64,000 nt of DNA. Source: Pseudobacter sp051955275 (GTDB lineage Bacteria > Bacteroidota > Bacteroidia > Chitinophagales > Chitinophagaceae). The position numbers and the translations under genes are program-made. Location of the stretch: positions 27,668-91,667 of the forward strand of contig NZ_JBQCGW010000171.1 in the NCBI RefSeq assembly GCF_051955275.1, written 5' to 3'. Shown here piece by piece: positions 7,791 to 17,630 of the stretch (position 1 is the first letter of the stretch; every line of letters begins with the position of its first letter). Under the pieces are notes generated by a model, which saw nothing but the letters and a program-made list of their open reading frames with translations, was not told the DNA's origin and ran no database searches.

Positions 7791-9243
7791 AGCGCACGAT
7801 TACAGTAGCGGTTGCTTTACGGCCACGCTTGATCTTCCAGCCGGGGCCCTCCTTTACCAGGCGGATGGCTTCGTTGCGGGCAGCTTGCGGCAGATCGCCG
7901 GAGACATTAAAATCTGATAATACACCACTGCGGTTAACAATAAAGGTTACCACGGCTTCGCCTTTCACATTGGAGGAGTCTTGAGACATCCTGTTGCTCT
8001 CGCGGAGGTATTTTTCGTATCCAACCCAACCGTACGCGGGCTCGGCGTTTTGCTGCAGGAGATCGATATCCCTGGAGGCTTTGCCGGAAACTGCCTTTTT
8101 GTGGGGGCCATAACCTCTCACCATTATCTCATTCAGCGCCTGGTTGGCAGGCTCCAGTTGCAGGGTGTTGAGCTGGTTGGTGGCCACATTGCGGTTAAGC
8201 TGGAAACTTTGGGTATTGTAACCTGCGGCGGCTACGGAGATATTAAGCGCCGAAGTGTCGTACTGTTTGGATGGAATGTTGAAAAAACCTTCCCTGTCCG
8301 TGAAGTAGGATTCCCCCATGCTCTGAAAGCCCTGATTCGATTGAAGGTTGAGATTGGCGTTGGGGATCGGCCTGGCGAAATTATCGGTTACCCGTCCCCG
8401 TATCACGTTGCTGAGCTTCGCATTGTTATTATTGGCCTGGGCAATAGTAACGCCTGGCACCTTGCTTTGTAATACCCCTACTACTTCCGTATTACTGGTA
8501 TCGGAAAGGTTCCACTGGTTGCGGAGATTTTCCGCTCTTTTAGCCAGGTCCTTTTCATCGATGCGGGCCGGGGCTACTTTGGCCGGAACATTGGTGTCAA
8601 GCGGAATGGTCTTGCCATCTGCCAGCGTCTGGTTATGTTGTTCGGCAGAGAAAAGACGGTTAGCAGAAGGGTTTACAGATTTCTGGGCCTGCCTGGCACT
8701 TTGGTTGGCAAATTGTTCAGCTTCTGCCACCTGTTTTGCAGATAATTCTTTTTTCTTCGACAGTTTTGCATTACCGGCAATTGCATCACTGTCTGCTGTA
8801 TTGAATTCGGCGGGGAATCCTTCATCGGTCACCACCGGTTGCAGCCTGGCCGGTGTATCAGCCTTTGTCTGTGTCTGAACGGTAGCTATCTGGTTGGCGG
8901 ATTCATGCTCTTTATTCAGGAAACTGTTCCATACAAAGATACCCGCGGCAATCAGCACAACTGCAGCGGCACTGAACCTCCACCAGGTAATGGCCCTGAC
9001 CTTGCGGCCCGGTCTGGTCCTTTCAGCAATGGTTGCATGCAACTCATCCAGGTTGGTATTTACCGGGGTTTCTCCATGGGCCTGCATGGCAGTTTCCATT
9101 CCTTCGATGGCATCGGCCAGGAACGGATCTTCCAGTGCTGCTTTTTCCATGGCATGCATTTCGGATGCCGTCATGCTGCCACCGAGATACCGTTGGATAT
9201 CCGCAGCTGTATAATGGGTGATATGTTGTGAATGATCACTCAT
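7786..9243 (-). CDS. Membrane anti-sigma-like protein with carboxypeptidase-regulatory and TonB C-terminal-like domains
   Basis: 485 residues. Residues 1-80 are cytosolic and resemble the N-terminal part of Bacteroidota anti-sigma proteins (YTAADIQRYLGGSMTASEMH, then EDPFLADAIEGME). One transmembrane helix spans about 84-108 (WWRFSAAAVVLIAAGIFVW). A Gln/Ser/Asn-rich linker leads to a CarboxypepD_reg-like beta sandwich (about 283-365, RGRVTDNFARPIPNANLNLQ) and a C-terminal TonB-like domain (about 400-485, GEAVVTFIVNRSGVLSDFNV). It starts 17 bases after the stop of a sigma factor, so it is probably that factor's membrane-bound regulator. The TonB-like tail would lie in the periplasm; whether it touches a receptor is unknown. 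Confidence 0.8.
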   Translation of the reverse strand: MSDHSQHITHYTAADIQRYLGGSMTASEMHAMEKAALEDPFLADAIEGMETAMQAHGETPVNTNLDELHATIAERTRPGRKVRAITWWRFSAAAVVLIAAGIFVWNSFLNKEHESANQIATVQTQTKADTPARLQPVVTDEGFPAEFNTADSDAIAGNAKLSKKKELSAKQVAEAEQFANQSARQAQKSVNPSANRLFSAEQHNQTLADGKTIPLDTNVPAKVAPARIDEKDLAKRAENLRNQWNLSDTSNTEVVGVLQSKVPGVTIAQANNNNAKLSNVIRGRVTDNFARPIPNANLNLQSNQGFQSMGESYFTDREGFFNIPSKQYDTSALNISVAAAGYNTQSFQLNRNVATNQLNTLQLEPANQALNEIMVRGYGPHKKAVSGKASRDIDLLQQNAEPAYGWVGYEKYLRESNRMSQDSSNVKGEAVVTFIVNRSGVLSDFNVSGDLPQAARNEAIRLVKEGPGWKIKRGRKATATVIVRF

Positions 9244-9260
9244 GATGGTGAATGCTCAAC

Positions 9261-9851
9261 TTATATTTCTCTGGTTTCAATAGCTGCCTGTTTTTCCATG
9301 CACAGTTTCAGGTTCCTTCTTCCATTCTGGATATGGCTCCTTACTTTATTCCATTCAATGCCTGTTTCAGTAGCTATCTCTTTATAACATTTGTTTTGTA
9401 AATAGAACAGTTCAACGGTTGCTTTCTGCTCACCCGAAAGGGTTTGCAAACAATGTTCCAGTCTTTGCAGGTTTTCTTCCTTCTGCATCATGCCATTCAG
9501 ATGCGTTTCGCTTTCCGATTGCATAATCTCAGGATTGAATTCCGTGGTGCGGAAATTCCTGGGAGAGCGGAGTTGCATGAGACAGTGGTTCTTAGCGAGT
9601 GTGTACAACCAACTTTTAACGTTTTCTACCTGGTGATGGCTTAGTTTACGGCTCAGTTCTTCAAACAATTGCATCACGGCATCTTTGGCTGTTTCGGGGT
9701 CTTTGAGGTACTTCAGGCAAACACCATACATCAGGTCCATATACCGTTGAAACAGAAGGCCTAACACTTGCATGTCGCCTGTTTCACGGTACTCGTCGGC
9801 CAGCTCTTTGTCTGTCCGCCCGGGCTGTTGTATGTTCTTGAGGAAACCCAC
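9261..9851 (-). CDS. ECF-type RNA polymerase sigma factor
   Basis: 196 residues if started at GTG 9851; the open frame extends to a TTG at 9869. The region 2 part (LLFQRYMDLMYGVCLKYLKD, ENVKSWLYTLAKNHCL) and the region 4 helix-turn-helix (LFYLQNKCYKEIATETGIEW) are clear. It directs RNA polymerase to a small regulon, likely held in check by the membrane protein encoded just downstream. The GTG start is chosen because related proteins begin a few residues before the LKNIQQ-like segment; the true start is uncertain by a few codons. Confidence 0.88.
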   Translation of the reverse strand: MGFLKNIQQPGRTDKELADEYRETGDMQVLGLLFQRYMDLMYGVCLKYLKDPETAKDAVMQLFEELSRKLSHHQVENVKSWLYTLAKNHCLMQLRSPRNFRTTEFNPEIMQSESETHLNGMMQKEENLQRLEHCLQTLSGEQKATVELFYLQNKCYKEIATETGIEWNKVRSHIQNGRRNLKLCMEKQAAIETREI

Positions 9852-9902
9852 GAAGGATAAAATTAGCAAAAGATCAGGTAAGCAACGAATTATGGTTTGA
9901 GA

Positions 9903-10631
9903 CTAGAGGGTGCCACCTTCGGGCCAGTTACTCCAATGGGTATTGGCCGGCCGGGTGGGTTTGAATAGTTTTTTGTCGCCCGTTTCAAGGGCATCCGCCA
10001 GCATGATGAAGGTTTCGTTTTCACTGGGCCTTTCCCGCATGGCAACATCAGGATGGTACCAATCATCCAGCCGGATGAACAGTTCAAGGGCTTGCGGAAT
10101 CCGGGTACGCAATTCTTCTTCTGTTGCCAGTAACTGCTCCCTGTATTCAGGCAGCAGGCCGCGCAGCATTTCCTGGATCATGATCTTTCCGGGCTCTTCC
10201 AGCCGGATGCCTTTGGCCTCGTAGAAAGCCGGGTCCTTCGAGAGCCGGATCAGCTGTCCGCGCAGTAACATACTGTTGACGGCAGGATTGAGAAAACTGC
10301 TGGTTTCAGGATCGAATGTTTCCCCTTCATCACTGTTGCTGGTGATGTACAGCAAATTTTCATTTTCCAGTCCTGGCTCATGTGTGAGGTTATTACCGAA
10401 CAGGTAAAGGTTATTGGTGATACCGTTGTGACTGCCGCCGCGGTAATTGAACCCTACCACTTCTATGGCAATGTTCCAGGCCGTATTGTTGCGCCAGGCA
10501 GTCAACCTGCAGGTGACCGGATAATGATAACCATTGTCCAGCATAGGGAAAACAAAATCCCTGGCTGCTTCATCAAATTGCTGCAGGATGTCCTTTGCTA
10601 TGAACTCTTCTTTTTGTTGTTGCGTGGCCAT
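9903..10631 (-). CDS. Conserved-looking protein of unknown function
   Basis: 242 residues, no signal peptide and no membrane helix, so cytosolic. N-terminus is Gln/Glu-rich and helical (MATQQQKEEFIAKDILQQFD); the middle is beta-rich (CRLTAWRNNTAWNIAIEVVG) with NHxGxx-like NGITNNLYLFGN; the C-terminal half is helical with many acidic residues. I do not recognise the family. It lies 34 bases upstream of the sigma-factor open frame on the same strand and 49 bases from the pump gene, so it may be monocistronic. Confidence 0.65.
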   Translation of the reverse strand: MATQQQKEEFIAKDILQQFDEAARDFVFPMLDNGYHYPVTCRLTAWRNNTAWNIAIEVVGFNYRGGSHNGITNNLYLFGNNLTHEPGLENENLLYITSNSDEGETFDPETSSFLNPAVNSMLLRGQLIRLSKDPAFYEAKGIRLEEPGKIMIQEMLRGLLPEYREQLLATEEELRTRIPQALELFIRLDDWYHPDVAMRERPSENETFIMLADALETGDKKLFKPTRPANTHWSNWPEGGTL

Positions 10632-10680
10632 TGCAGGGTTTTATACTGCAATGTTAGGCATTAGCGACTGCACTTCCGCG

Positions 10681-13600
10681 TTATGATCCCGATTTTATTG
10701 TCCTTTTATAAGCCCAGTAAAACACTACGGGAAATACGAACAGCTTGAAGATGGTATCAGTGACCAGGCCGCCGATCACCACGCGGGCCAGTGGCCTGGC
10801 GGTTTCCGACCCGATACCCGTGCTGATGGCCGCAGGCAGCAGGCCGATAGCCGCCATCAGCGCCGTCATCAATACCGGTCTGATCCTTGATTCAACACCA
10901 TTCCGGATAGCAGCCACCAGGTCATGTTCCGTACTCACTTTCATGCTCCGCATATTGGATTTGAAAGTGGATAACAGGATCACCCCGTTCTGGATACAGA
11001 TCCCGAACAATGCAATGAAGCCAATACCCGCAGAGATACTGAAGTTGATACCGGTGAAAAGCATGGAGAAGATCCCGCCCACAATGGCGAACAGCACCGT
11101 ATGCAATACCAGCAGCGAGTCTTTGATATTTCCAAAGAGGATGAATAATATAAAGAAGATGAGCAGCAGGCTGATGGGTACAACCGTGGTCAGTCTTTGC
11201 GTGGCGCGCTGCTGATTCTCGAAATCACCGGACCATTGCAGGTTATACCCTTCGGGGATAGTGATGGCCGCAGCCACTTTCTGCTGTGCTTCCGCAATGG
11301 TGCTTCCCATATCCCGTCCCCGAACGGAGAATTTGATAGCCCCATAACGGGTATGATCATCCCGGTATATGATGCTGGGACCGGTGATCCGTTTGATATC
11401 TGCAATTTCCTTGATGGGGATCTTGGTGCCGCGGATACTGGGCACCAGCAGGTTGCCGATCTCCTGCTCATGCTGCCGGAAATCTTCCGGGTAACGGATC
11501 CGCAGATCGAAGATCTTTTCACCTTCATAGATGCTGGTGGCAGCCTTTCCGCCGATGGCCATTTCTATCACGGCATTGGCATTGTCTGTGGTGATGCCAT
11601 AGAGCGCCATCTTCTGCTGGTTCAGGTTGATCTGCAGTTCAGGCTGGCCAAGGTTCCGGAGGATCGCCAGGTCTTCAATACCATTCACCGTTTTCAGTAC
11701 ATTGAAAATGGAGTCTTCTGTTTTTTCGATCACCTGGTAATTGTTCCCATACATCTTCACCACCAGTGATCCTTTAACTCCGGAAACGGCTTCCTCCACA
11801 TTGTCCATAATGGGTTGGGAGAAATTGAGACTGATACCCGGAATGGATTCCAGTTGCTCGTTCATCTTCGCGATCAGTTGCTCCCTGTTCAGTTTGCTCT
11901 TCCATTCTTTTTCCGGGTAGATATCTATATGACATTCCACATTGTAAAATCCGGTGGCATCCGTACCGTCGTTGGGGCGGCCGGTCTGGCTCATCACCTG
12001 ACGTACTTCAGGGAAGGTCAGGAAGATCTTACGCATATCATTTGCCACACGTACAGACTGATCCAGTGAGGCGGAGAGGGGGCCTGTAGCACGTACTTAA
12101 ATGGAGCCTTCATTCAGTTGCGGTAAGAATTCTGTTCCTACAAAACGGAAGCTGAGAAAACCCACTACCAGCATCACGATAGCAATTGTGAAACTCACCA
12201 TCTTCTTTCCGAACGACAGGCGGAAAACGCGCATCACATTGCGGTTCACCCAGTCCAGGAAGAAATTATGCTTCTCTTTTACATTCTTCTTCAGCAGTAC
12301 TCCTGCCAGTACAGGCACCAGTGTGAAGGTGAGGATCAGGGCGCCCAGCAGGGCAAAGCCGAGTGTCCAGGCCAGTGGTGAGAACATTTTCCCTTCCACT
12401 TTTTCAAAAGTGAAAATGGGCAGCAGGCCGGCAATGATGATGAGTTTTGCAAAGAAGATGCTCTTGCCGCTTTCCATACAGGCTTTGCGGATCAGGCTCA
12501 GCTTGCTTTGCTTGTTGAAGCGGTCCATGCCCACGGCATGCGCCCGCCTGTCGAGCATCACAAAGATGCCTTCCACTATCACCACGGCGCCGTCAATGAT
12601 GATCCCGAAATCAACTGCTCCCATGCTCAGCAGGTTGGCCGACATGCCTTTCAGTTTCAGACACACGAATGCAAAGAGCAGTGATAACGGGATAACTACA
12701 GAAACGATCAACGTGGTGCGCCAGTCGGCCATGAATATGAACACAACCACGGTAACCAGGATAATGCCCTCCATCATATTGTGTAGCACAGTGCCGGTGG
12801 CAAAGTCTACAAGGGTCTGGCGGTTATAGAAGGGCTTTATCTGAACATCAGCAGGGAGCACATTTTTATTGAGATGATCTATTTTCTGTTGCAGGGCAGC
12901 GATCACTTCCGTGGCATTCTCTCCCTTTCGCATCACTACAATTCCTTCCACTACATCCGGGTCACGGTCGCGGCCCACCTGTCCCAGGCGGGGCAATGCA
13001 GCAATGGTTACATCGGCAATATGGCTGACCAGTACAGGCGTACCATCGATATTGTCCACAATGATATTCCTGATCTCATCCACATCATTCAGGATGCCGA
13101 TACCTCGTACCACATAGGCCTGGCCATTCTCTACTATGATATCGCCACCCACATTGATATTGCTGCGGTTCACGGCATTGTACAGTTCAACCGGCGTGAT
13201 GCCGTATTGCGCAGCCTTGCCAGGGTCCACCGTTATCTCATAGGTCTTCACTTCGCCCCCGAAACTTACAATATCCGCCACACCGGGCACCGAGAGAATA
13301 TTCTTTTCGATGGTCCAGTCCTGGATGGTCTTCAGTTCGCGAACGGATCTGGTGTCGCTTTCCAGTGTATAGCGATAGATCTCTCCGGTAGGGCCATAGG
13401 GAGGCTGGATATCCGGCTCAACGCCTTCCGGCAGTCTTGCCTTACCGATATTGTTGTTCACCTGTACCCGTGCAAAAGCATCATCCACCTTATCCTCGAA
13501 GATGATCTTCACAACAGACAGTCCGAAGAGGGAAGAAGAACGGATGGCTGTTTTCTTTTGCGCCGTATTCATGGAAATTTCCAGGGGGCGCGTCACAAAT

Positions 13601-13797
13601 CTTTCCACTTCCTCGGCACTGCGACCGGGCCACTGGGTGATGATGGTGACGTTGGTATTGGTTACATCCGGGAATGCTTCAATGCCAATGCTCCTGAAAC
13701 TGAGATAGCCTGCAACGGCCAGCAGGGAGGTGGCAAAGAAGATGAAGAATTTATTTTTGAGGGAGAAGCTTACAACCCTCCTGATGATCTTATTCAT
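10681..13797 (-). pseudogene. CusA/CzcA-type heavy-metal efflux RND pump interrupted by an in-frame TAA
   Basis: The frame from ATG 13797 to the stop at 10681 spans 1039 codons, the usual full length of a heavy-metal RND pump, but codon 567 (12097-12099) is TAA. The N-terminal half (12097-13797) ends FLPQLNEGSI; the next codons in the same frame read VRATGPLSASLDQSVRVANDMRK, which is the expected continuation, so nothing is lost except one residue. The heavy-metal signature DFGIIIDGAVVIVE is present in the first half; the second half (open from 12048) has the last porter and membrane region. The pump would exchange protons for Cu, Zn, Co or Cd ions across the envelope with the adaptor and TolC-like protein encoded upstream. 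A real nonsense mutation, a sequencing error or readthrough would all look the same here. The family normally has an aromatic residue at this place, so one base change from a Tyr codon could explain it. Confidence 0.85.
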
Positions 13798-13816
13798 GGA
13801 ACGTCATTAAGGGTTA

Positions 13817-14896
13817 TTATTTGAGGGCTTCGTAGAAATAGAGCTGGCGGGAGGAGATCACCACATCGTGCTCGTTCAGGCCTTCACTGATATAAGCCCG
13901 GCCACCCATTTTTTCAGCAACGGTAACCGGCTGTATATGCGCCTTGTTGCCTTCTTTCACTACTACATAATACCGGTTATTGTCGAATATGAGTGAACGG
14001 GTGGGGATGCTTACCCGGCTGTGTTGCTGAACCACACTCACTTTTGCAGAAACGAACATTTCCGGTTTCAGCAGAAGGTCCGGGTTGCGGATATTGATGC
14101 GCGCCCGCATGGTTTTGGTTTCCGGGTCCAGCACCTGGTAGATCTTTTCGATATCACCCCTGAAAACCTTGCCAGGGTAGGAGAGGGAAGTGAGATGCAC
14201 GCTGTCACCCTGATGGATATACGAGATATCCGATTCATAGATATTCACCATAGCCCATACATTGCTGATATCCGCTATCACGAATACAGGATCGTTATTA
14301 TCAGGCCGGAGATGCGAATGTTCGGTCACTTTCTTTTCAATCACAAAGCCATTGATGGGCGTAGTGATCCGGTAACCCGCTTCGCGGTCGCCGCCATTGA
14401 TGCGTAATACCTGTTCTGCCTTGTGCACTTCACTGCCCGCACGTTTATATTCGCTTTTAGCTTCTTCCACATCCTTTTCCGAAGCCAGGCCCGAGGCAAA
14501 GAGGTCCTGCTTCAGTTGCAGGTCCCGTTTGGCATTGGCAAGACTGGCTTCCGCAGTAGCCAGCTCATTGCTGTAGCTGGCCATCTCTCCGCTGACGAGC
14601 TCGGCCAGCACCTGTCCTGATTTCACATACCATCCCGAATGCACGTTCACCTTGCGCACGATACCGCTCACCATGGGATAGATCTTTATCTGGCTGTCTT
14701 CATCCGGAACGATCTTGCCTGTTACCAGGATCTCGTCTTTCACTGCATTGGTTGTAGCCGTATCTGTAACCACCCTGGTAAGCAGCTGTTCCATTTCTTT
14801 GGCGGGATCCGTTGCTGGAGCGGTCTGCGTCTGCTGTGAGCAGGCTGCAAACAGCAATGATGTAAGGCTGAGACTGAAAATGTATATGATGTTCAT
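13817..14896 (-). CDS. Efflux RND periplasmic adaptor (CusB/CzcB-like lipoprotein)
   Basis: 359 residues. A lipoprotein signal peptide with lipobox LFAAC puts the modified Cys at residue 19. Then come a barrel-sandwich/lipoyl-like half (KIYPMVSGIVRKVNVHSGWYV), an alpha hairpin (about 105-165, alternating Ala/Glu/Lys), the returning lipoyl-like half (YRITTPINGFVIEKKV) and beta-barrel and membrane-proximal domains. It links the RND pump to the outer-membrane channel. It sits 19 bases before the pump gene and 9 bases after the TolC-like gene on the same strand, so one operon is likely. Confidence 0.9.
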   Translation of the reverse strand: MNIIYIFSLSLTSLLFAACSQQTQTAPATDPAKEMEQLLTRVVTDTATTNAVKDEILVTGKIVPDEDSQIKIYPMVSGIVRKVNVHSGWYVKSGQVLAELVSGEMASYSNELATAEASLANAKRDLQLKQDLFASGLASEKDVEEAKSEYKRAGSEVHKAEQVLRINGGDREAGYRITTPINGFVIEKKVTEHSHLRPDNNDPVFVIADISNVWAMVNIYESDISYIHQGDSVHLTSLSYPGKVFRGDIEKIYQVLDPETKTMRARINIRNPDLLLKPEMFVSAKVSVVQQHSRVSIPTRSLIFDNNRYYVVVKEGNKAHIQPVTVAEKMGGRAYISEGLNEHDVVISSRQLYFYEALK

Positions 14897-14905
14897 GGAA
14901 GAAGT

Positions 14906-16177
14906 TTAGAGTTGAATAAGCTGAACGCCGCTGACGAAATTGATCTGTTCCAGCGCCCGGTAGCGGTTGTACCGGATCTTGTGCAGGCTGATGATGGTTT
15001 CTTTATAGGAATCATAGAAGTCGATGAACTCCAGGAGGCTGATATTCCTGCGGACGAAATTTTTCTGCACTTCTTCTATCAGGTGCTGGAACTGTGCATC
15101 GAATTCCTGGTCTACACCCTCGTACAGGGATTCTGCATTGAGGGCGTCCGTATAGCGTTGCATCACTTCATGCGATAATGTGTTCTCCGATTGCTGCAAC
15201 AGTGTTTTGCCCTGCTGAACGCGGATTTCCGCCTGCTTTATATTTCCCTGATTGCGGTTGAATAATGGAATGGGAAGGCCCACCGATACACCGGTGTAAT
15301 TCCTGATATAACTTCCCTGTTTGTCGTAGCTAAGGCCCACAGTGAGATCCGGAACGGCCATGGCTTTCTGTAATTTCTGATTCAGCTCCTGGCTGCGCAG
15401 GTTTTCTTTTGCCGCCAGCAGATCATGCCGGTGTGCGCGTGCGGAATCCAGGATCTGCGTGTAATTCAGGTCCTGCAAAGGATGGTAGGAGAAAGAAGGC
15501 TCGGACCATACAGGAGTTATGGGGGTAGCCGGATCGATGCGTGTAAGCAGTTTCAGATCTGTGCTGATGGCATTCACTTCCTGCTGCATTTCTTTTTTTG
15601 TGGCCTGGAGGCTGTAGAGCAAGCTCTGGATGCGGAGCAGTTCTTTCTGCGCAATGTTCCCTTTCTGCAATTGCTCCCTGAAACCCGTGAGGATCCTGTT
15701 AAGGGAAGCGATCTGTGCATCATACAATCCAAGTGAGCGTTGCAGGAAATTGAGGTGATAGAAATTATCTCTCAGGGTAAAACTGAGGGTACGGATCAGG
15801 TCATAAAACTCATGCCCGCTGAGCTTTGCCTGGCTTTGCGCCAGCTGCACGGCTTTATTGCGTTTGCCTGCCAGGGTGATCACCTGCGATACCTGCAAAG
15901 TGTTGGTGCCGGTGTAACCGAAATCCATCCAGCGTTTGCTGTCTGGATCATAGAGCACATTCTCGTAACTGATCTCGGGATTGTTGTAAAGGCCTGCTGT
16001 GATCACTTCCGCTTTGGCGATATCGATATCATAACGGGCAGCCAGCAGGCTGAGGTTACTGTCGATGAACCGCTGTTCGGCGTCTTTCAGGGTAAGCCGC
16101 AGGGTGTCTGCGGGTTGCTGTGCAAATAGCGATGACATGCTGCAGCAGCATAATAAAAACAGGAATATTTTTTTCAT
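14906..16177 (-). CDS. TolC family outer-membrane efflux protein (CusC/CzcC-like)
   Basis: 423 residues from ATG at 16177, chosen because it gives a normal signal peptide (MKKIFLFLLCCCSMSSLFAQ); the open frame goes to 16207. Two long helical repeats with TolC-type features (LTLKDAEQRFIDSNLSLLAA; LPIPLFNRNQGNIKQAE near the second repeat) predict the trimeric channel-tunnel of a tripartite pump. First structural gene of the metal-efflux operon; the 79 bases before it separate it from the sensor kinase and could hold a metal-regulated promoter. Confidence 0.9.
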   Translation of the reverse strand: MKKIFLFLLCCCSMSSLFAQQPADTLRLTLKDAEQRFIDSNLSLLAARYDIDIAKAEVITAGLYNNPEISYENVLYDPDSKRWMDFGYTGTNTLQVSQVITLAGKRNKAVQLAQSQAKLSGHEFYDLIRTLSFTLRDNFYHLNFLQRSLGLYDAQIASLNRILTGFREQLQKGNIAQKELLRIQSLLYSLQATKKEMQQEVNAISTDLKLLTRIDPATPITPVWSEPSFSYHPLQDLNYTQILDSARAHRHDLLAAKENLRSQELNQKLQKAMAVPDLTVGLSYDKQGSYIRNYTGVSVGLPIPLFNRNQGNIKQAEIRVQQGKTLLQQSENTLSHEVMQRYTDALNAESLYEGVDQEFDAQFQHLIEEVQKNFVRRNISLLEFIDFYDSYKETIISLHKIRYNRYRALEQINFVSGVQLIQL

Positions 16178-16256
16178 CTTATGCGTTCCGGATTTACCGG
16201 AGCACAAAATTTGAAAATGATCATTAGACCGTTCTTACACGATTATTAGAGCAGGA

Positions 16257-17621
16257 TTAGAACTGGGTGCTTATTGGTAAATTAATGTGAAAACGGGCGC
16301 CTTTGCCGGGCTCCGACTCTGCATCCACTGTTCCCTGGTGCATCTGAACGATCTTTTCCGTAATGCTCAGTCCCACGCCACTGCCGGGGAAACTGCGGGC
16401 ATTGCTGCCACGGAAGAATGGCTGGAACAGGGTAGCCCTTTCCGCAGCTTCAAAGCCGATGCCTTCATCCGAGATACTGATCTGCACCTGGTTTTTAGAA
16501 GTTGATAATTGGATGCCCACCGGTTTGTTACCGGAGAACTTGAAGGCGTTTTTGATCAGGTTGTTGATGGCCGTTTCCAGCAATACCTTATTGCCATTGA
16601 TATAAACGGGTTTGGTGAAACTGCTTTCATGCCTGAACTGGAATTGTTCGCCCTGGTGCTGCCAGTACTGCCTGATCTCCTGCATCAGTCCGGTGATCTC
16701 CACGGGTTCAAAATGCTGAAGGGGGCGGGCTGCATCATAATTGCTTAGCTCAAATAAGCGGTTGATGATCACCGTTAGTTTCTCCGATTCCGCCAGCACC
16801 GATTTCATGGTGCTGATATATTCTTCCTGGCTGCGTGGTTTGTTGAGCATCACTTCCAGTTCCCCGATGATGGCGGTGAGCGGGGTCCTCAGTTCGTGGG
16901 AAGCATTGCTGACAAAGGACCGCTGCATATCAAAGGCATGCTCCAGGTGGGTGAGCAGTTCATTGAAGTTATTGGCCAGTTCATTGATCTCATCTTTGTT
17001 CTGGGGAACCAGCACCCGCTCGTGCAGGGTGCCGCTCCTGATCCGCCTGATGGCATTGTTCACGTGAACGATCGGTCCGAGTGCCTTGCCTGCAAAACGT
17101 TTGCTCAGCAGGAAGAGGATCACCAGGCCGATCACCCAGGAGATGCAAAGCAGCATCAGCAGGTTATTCAGGTATTGCTTGCCGCTGAGATTCTGCGCCG
17201 TTACAATGATCACGAAGTCTCCCTGGTTGTCTTTGTAACTGATACCTGCCGCCTGTTTATTGTCGAGTTGAAAGAACAGCTCATTGTTCTGGCTTTTCCG
17301 GATCCTGTTGATCAGGTCGGGGGTAACGGTAGCGGAAGAATCGCTGATGAAAGATTGTGTATTCTCTTCGTTGTAGATATAGTTCTTTTCTTCGGTGAGG
17401 TTGCGCATGTATTTCTGCTGGATCTCGAGGAAGCTCTTTTTGGTGAGCTCATCTTTCTCCAGGAAAACCTGGGCGGTTATCAGTGCCCTGTCGCGCAGGC
17501 GATGGAAGAACACCTGTTTCACATAATCCGCAAACAGCAGGTAGATGATGATCATCACCAGCAGCAATATGCCGGCGCTGAGCAGGGTGAATTCCATCGA
17601 AAGCCTGTTGCGGATCTTCAT
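16257..17621 (-). CDS. Sensor histidine kinase (CusS-like)
   Basis: 454 residues. Two membrane helices (about 12-34 and 155-177) bracket a periplasmic sensor of about 120 residues. A HAMP region follows, then the dimerisation/phosphoacceptor box SNASHELRTPLTAI with His at about residue 242, and the HATPase domain with N box (NNLIKNAFKFS), G1 (DEGIGF) and G2 (GSGVGLSI). Autophosphorylates in response to an envelope signal, probably metal, and passes phosphate to the regulator encoded 9 bases upstream. Position beside the efflux genes points to control of them. Confidence 0.92.
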   Translation of the reverse strand: MKIRNRLSMEFTLLSAGILLLVMIIIYLLFADYVKQVFFHRLRDRALITAQVFLEKDELTKKSFLEIQQKYMRNLTEEKNYIYNEENTQSFISDSSATVTPDLINRIRKSQNNELFFQLDNKQAAGISYKDNQGDFVIIVTAQNLSGKQYLNNLLMLLCISWVIGLVILFLLSKRFAGKALGPIVHVNNAIRRIRSGTLHERVLVPQNKDEINELANNFNELLTHLEHAFDMQRSFVSNASHELRTPLTAIIGELEVMLNKPRSQEEYISTMKSVLAESEKLTVIINRLFELSNYDAARPLQHFEPVEITGLMQEIRQYWQHQGEQFQFRHESSFTKPVYINGNKVLLETAINNLIKNAFKFSGNKPVGIQLSTSKNQVQISISDEGIGFEAAERATLFQPFFRGSNARSFPGSGVGLSITEKIVQMHQGTVDAESEPGKGARFHINLPISTQF

Positions 17622-17630
17622 CAGTGCGGT

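Noticed and set aside
10681..13797. Two separate pump genes
   Set aside because: Both parts lie in one frame with a single TAA between them and together match one full-length pump; no start signal is seen at the second part.
12874..13824. 316-codon open frame on the plus strand
   Set aside because: Antisense to the RND pump gene; no domain; the minus-strand product is clearly real.
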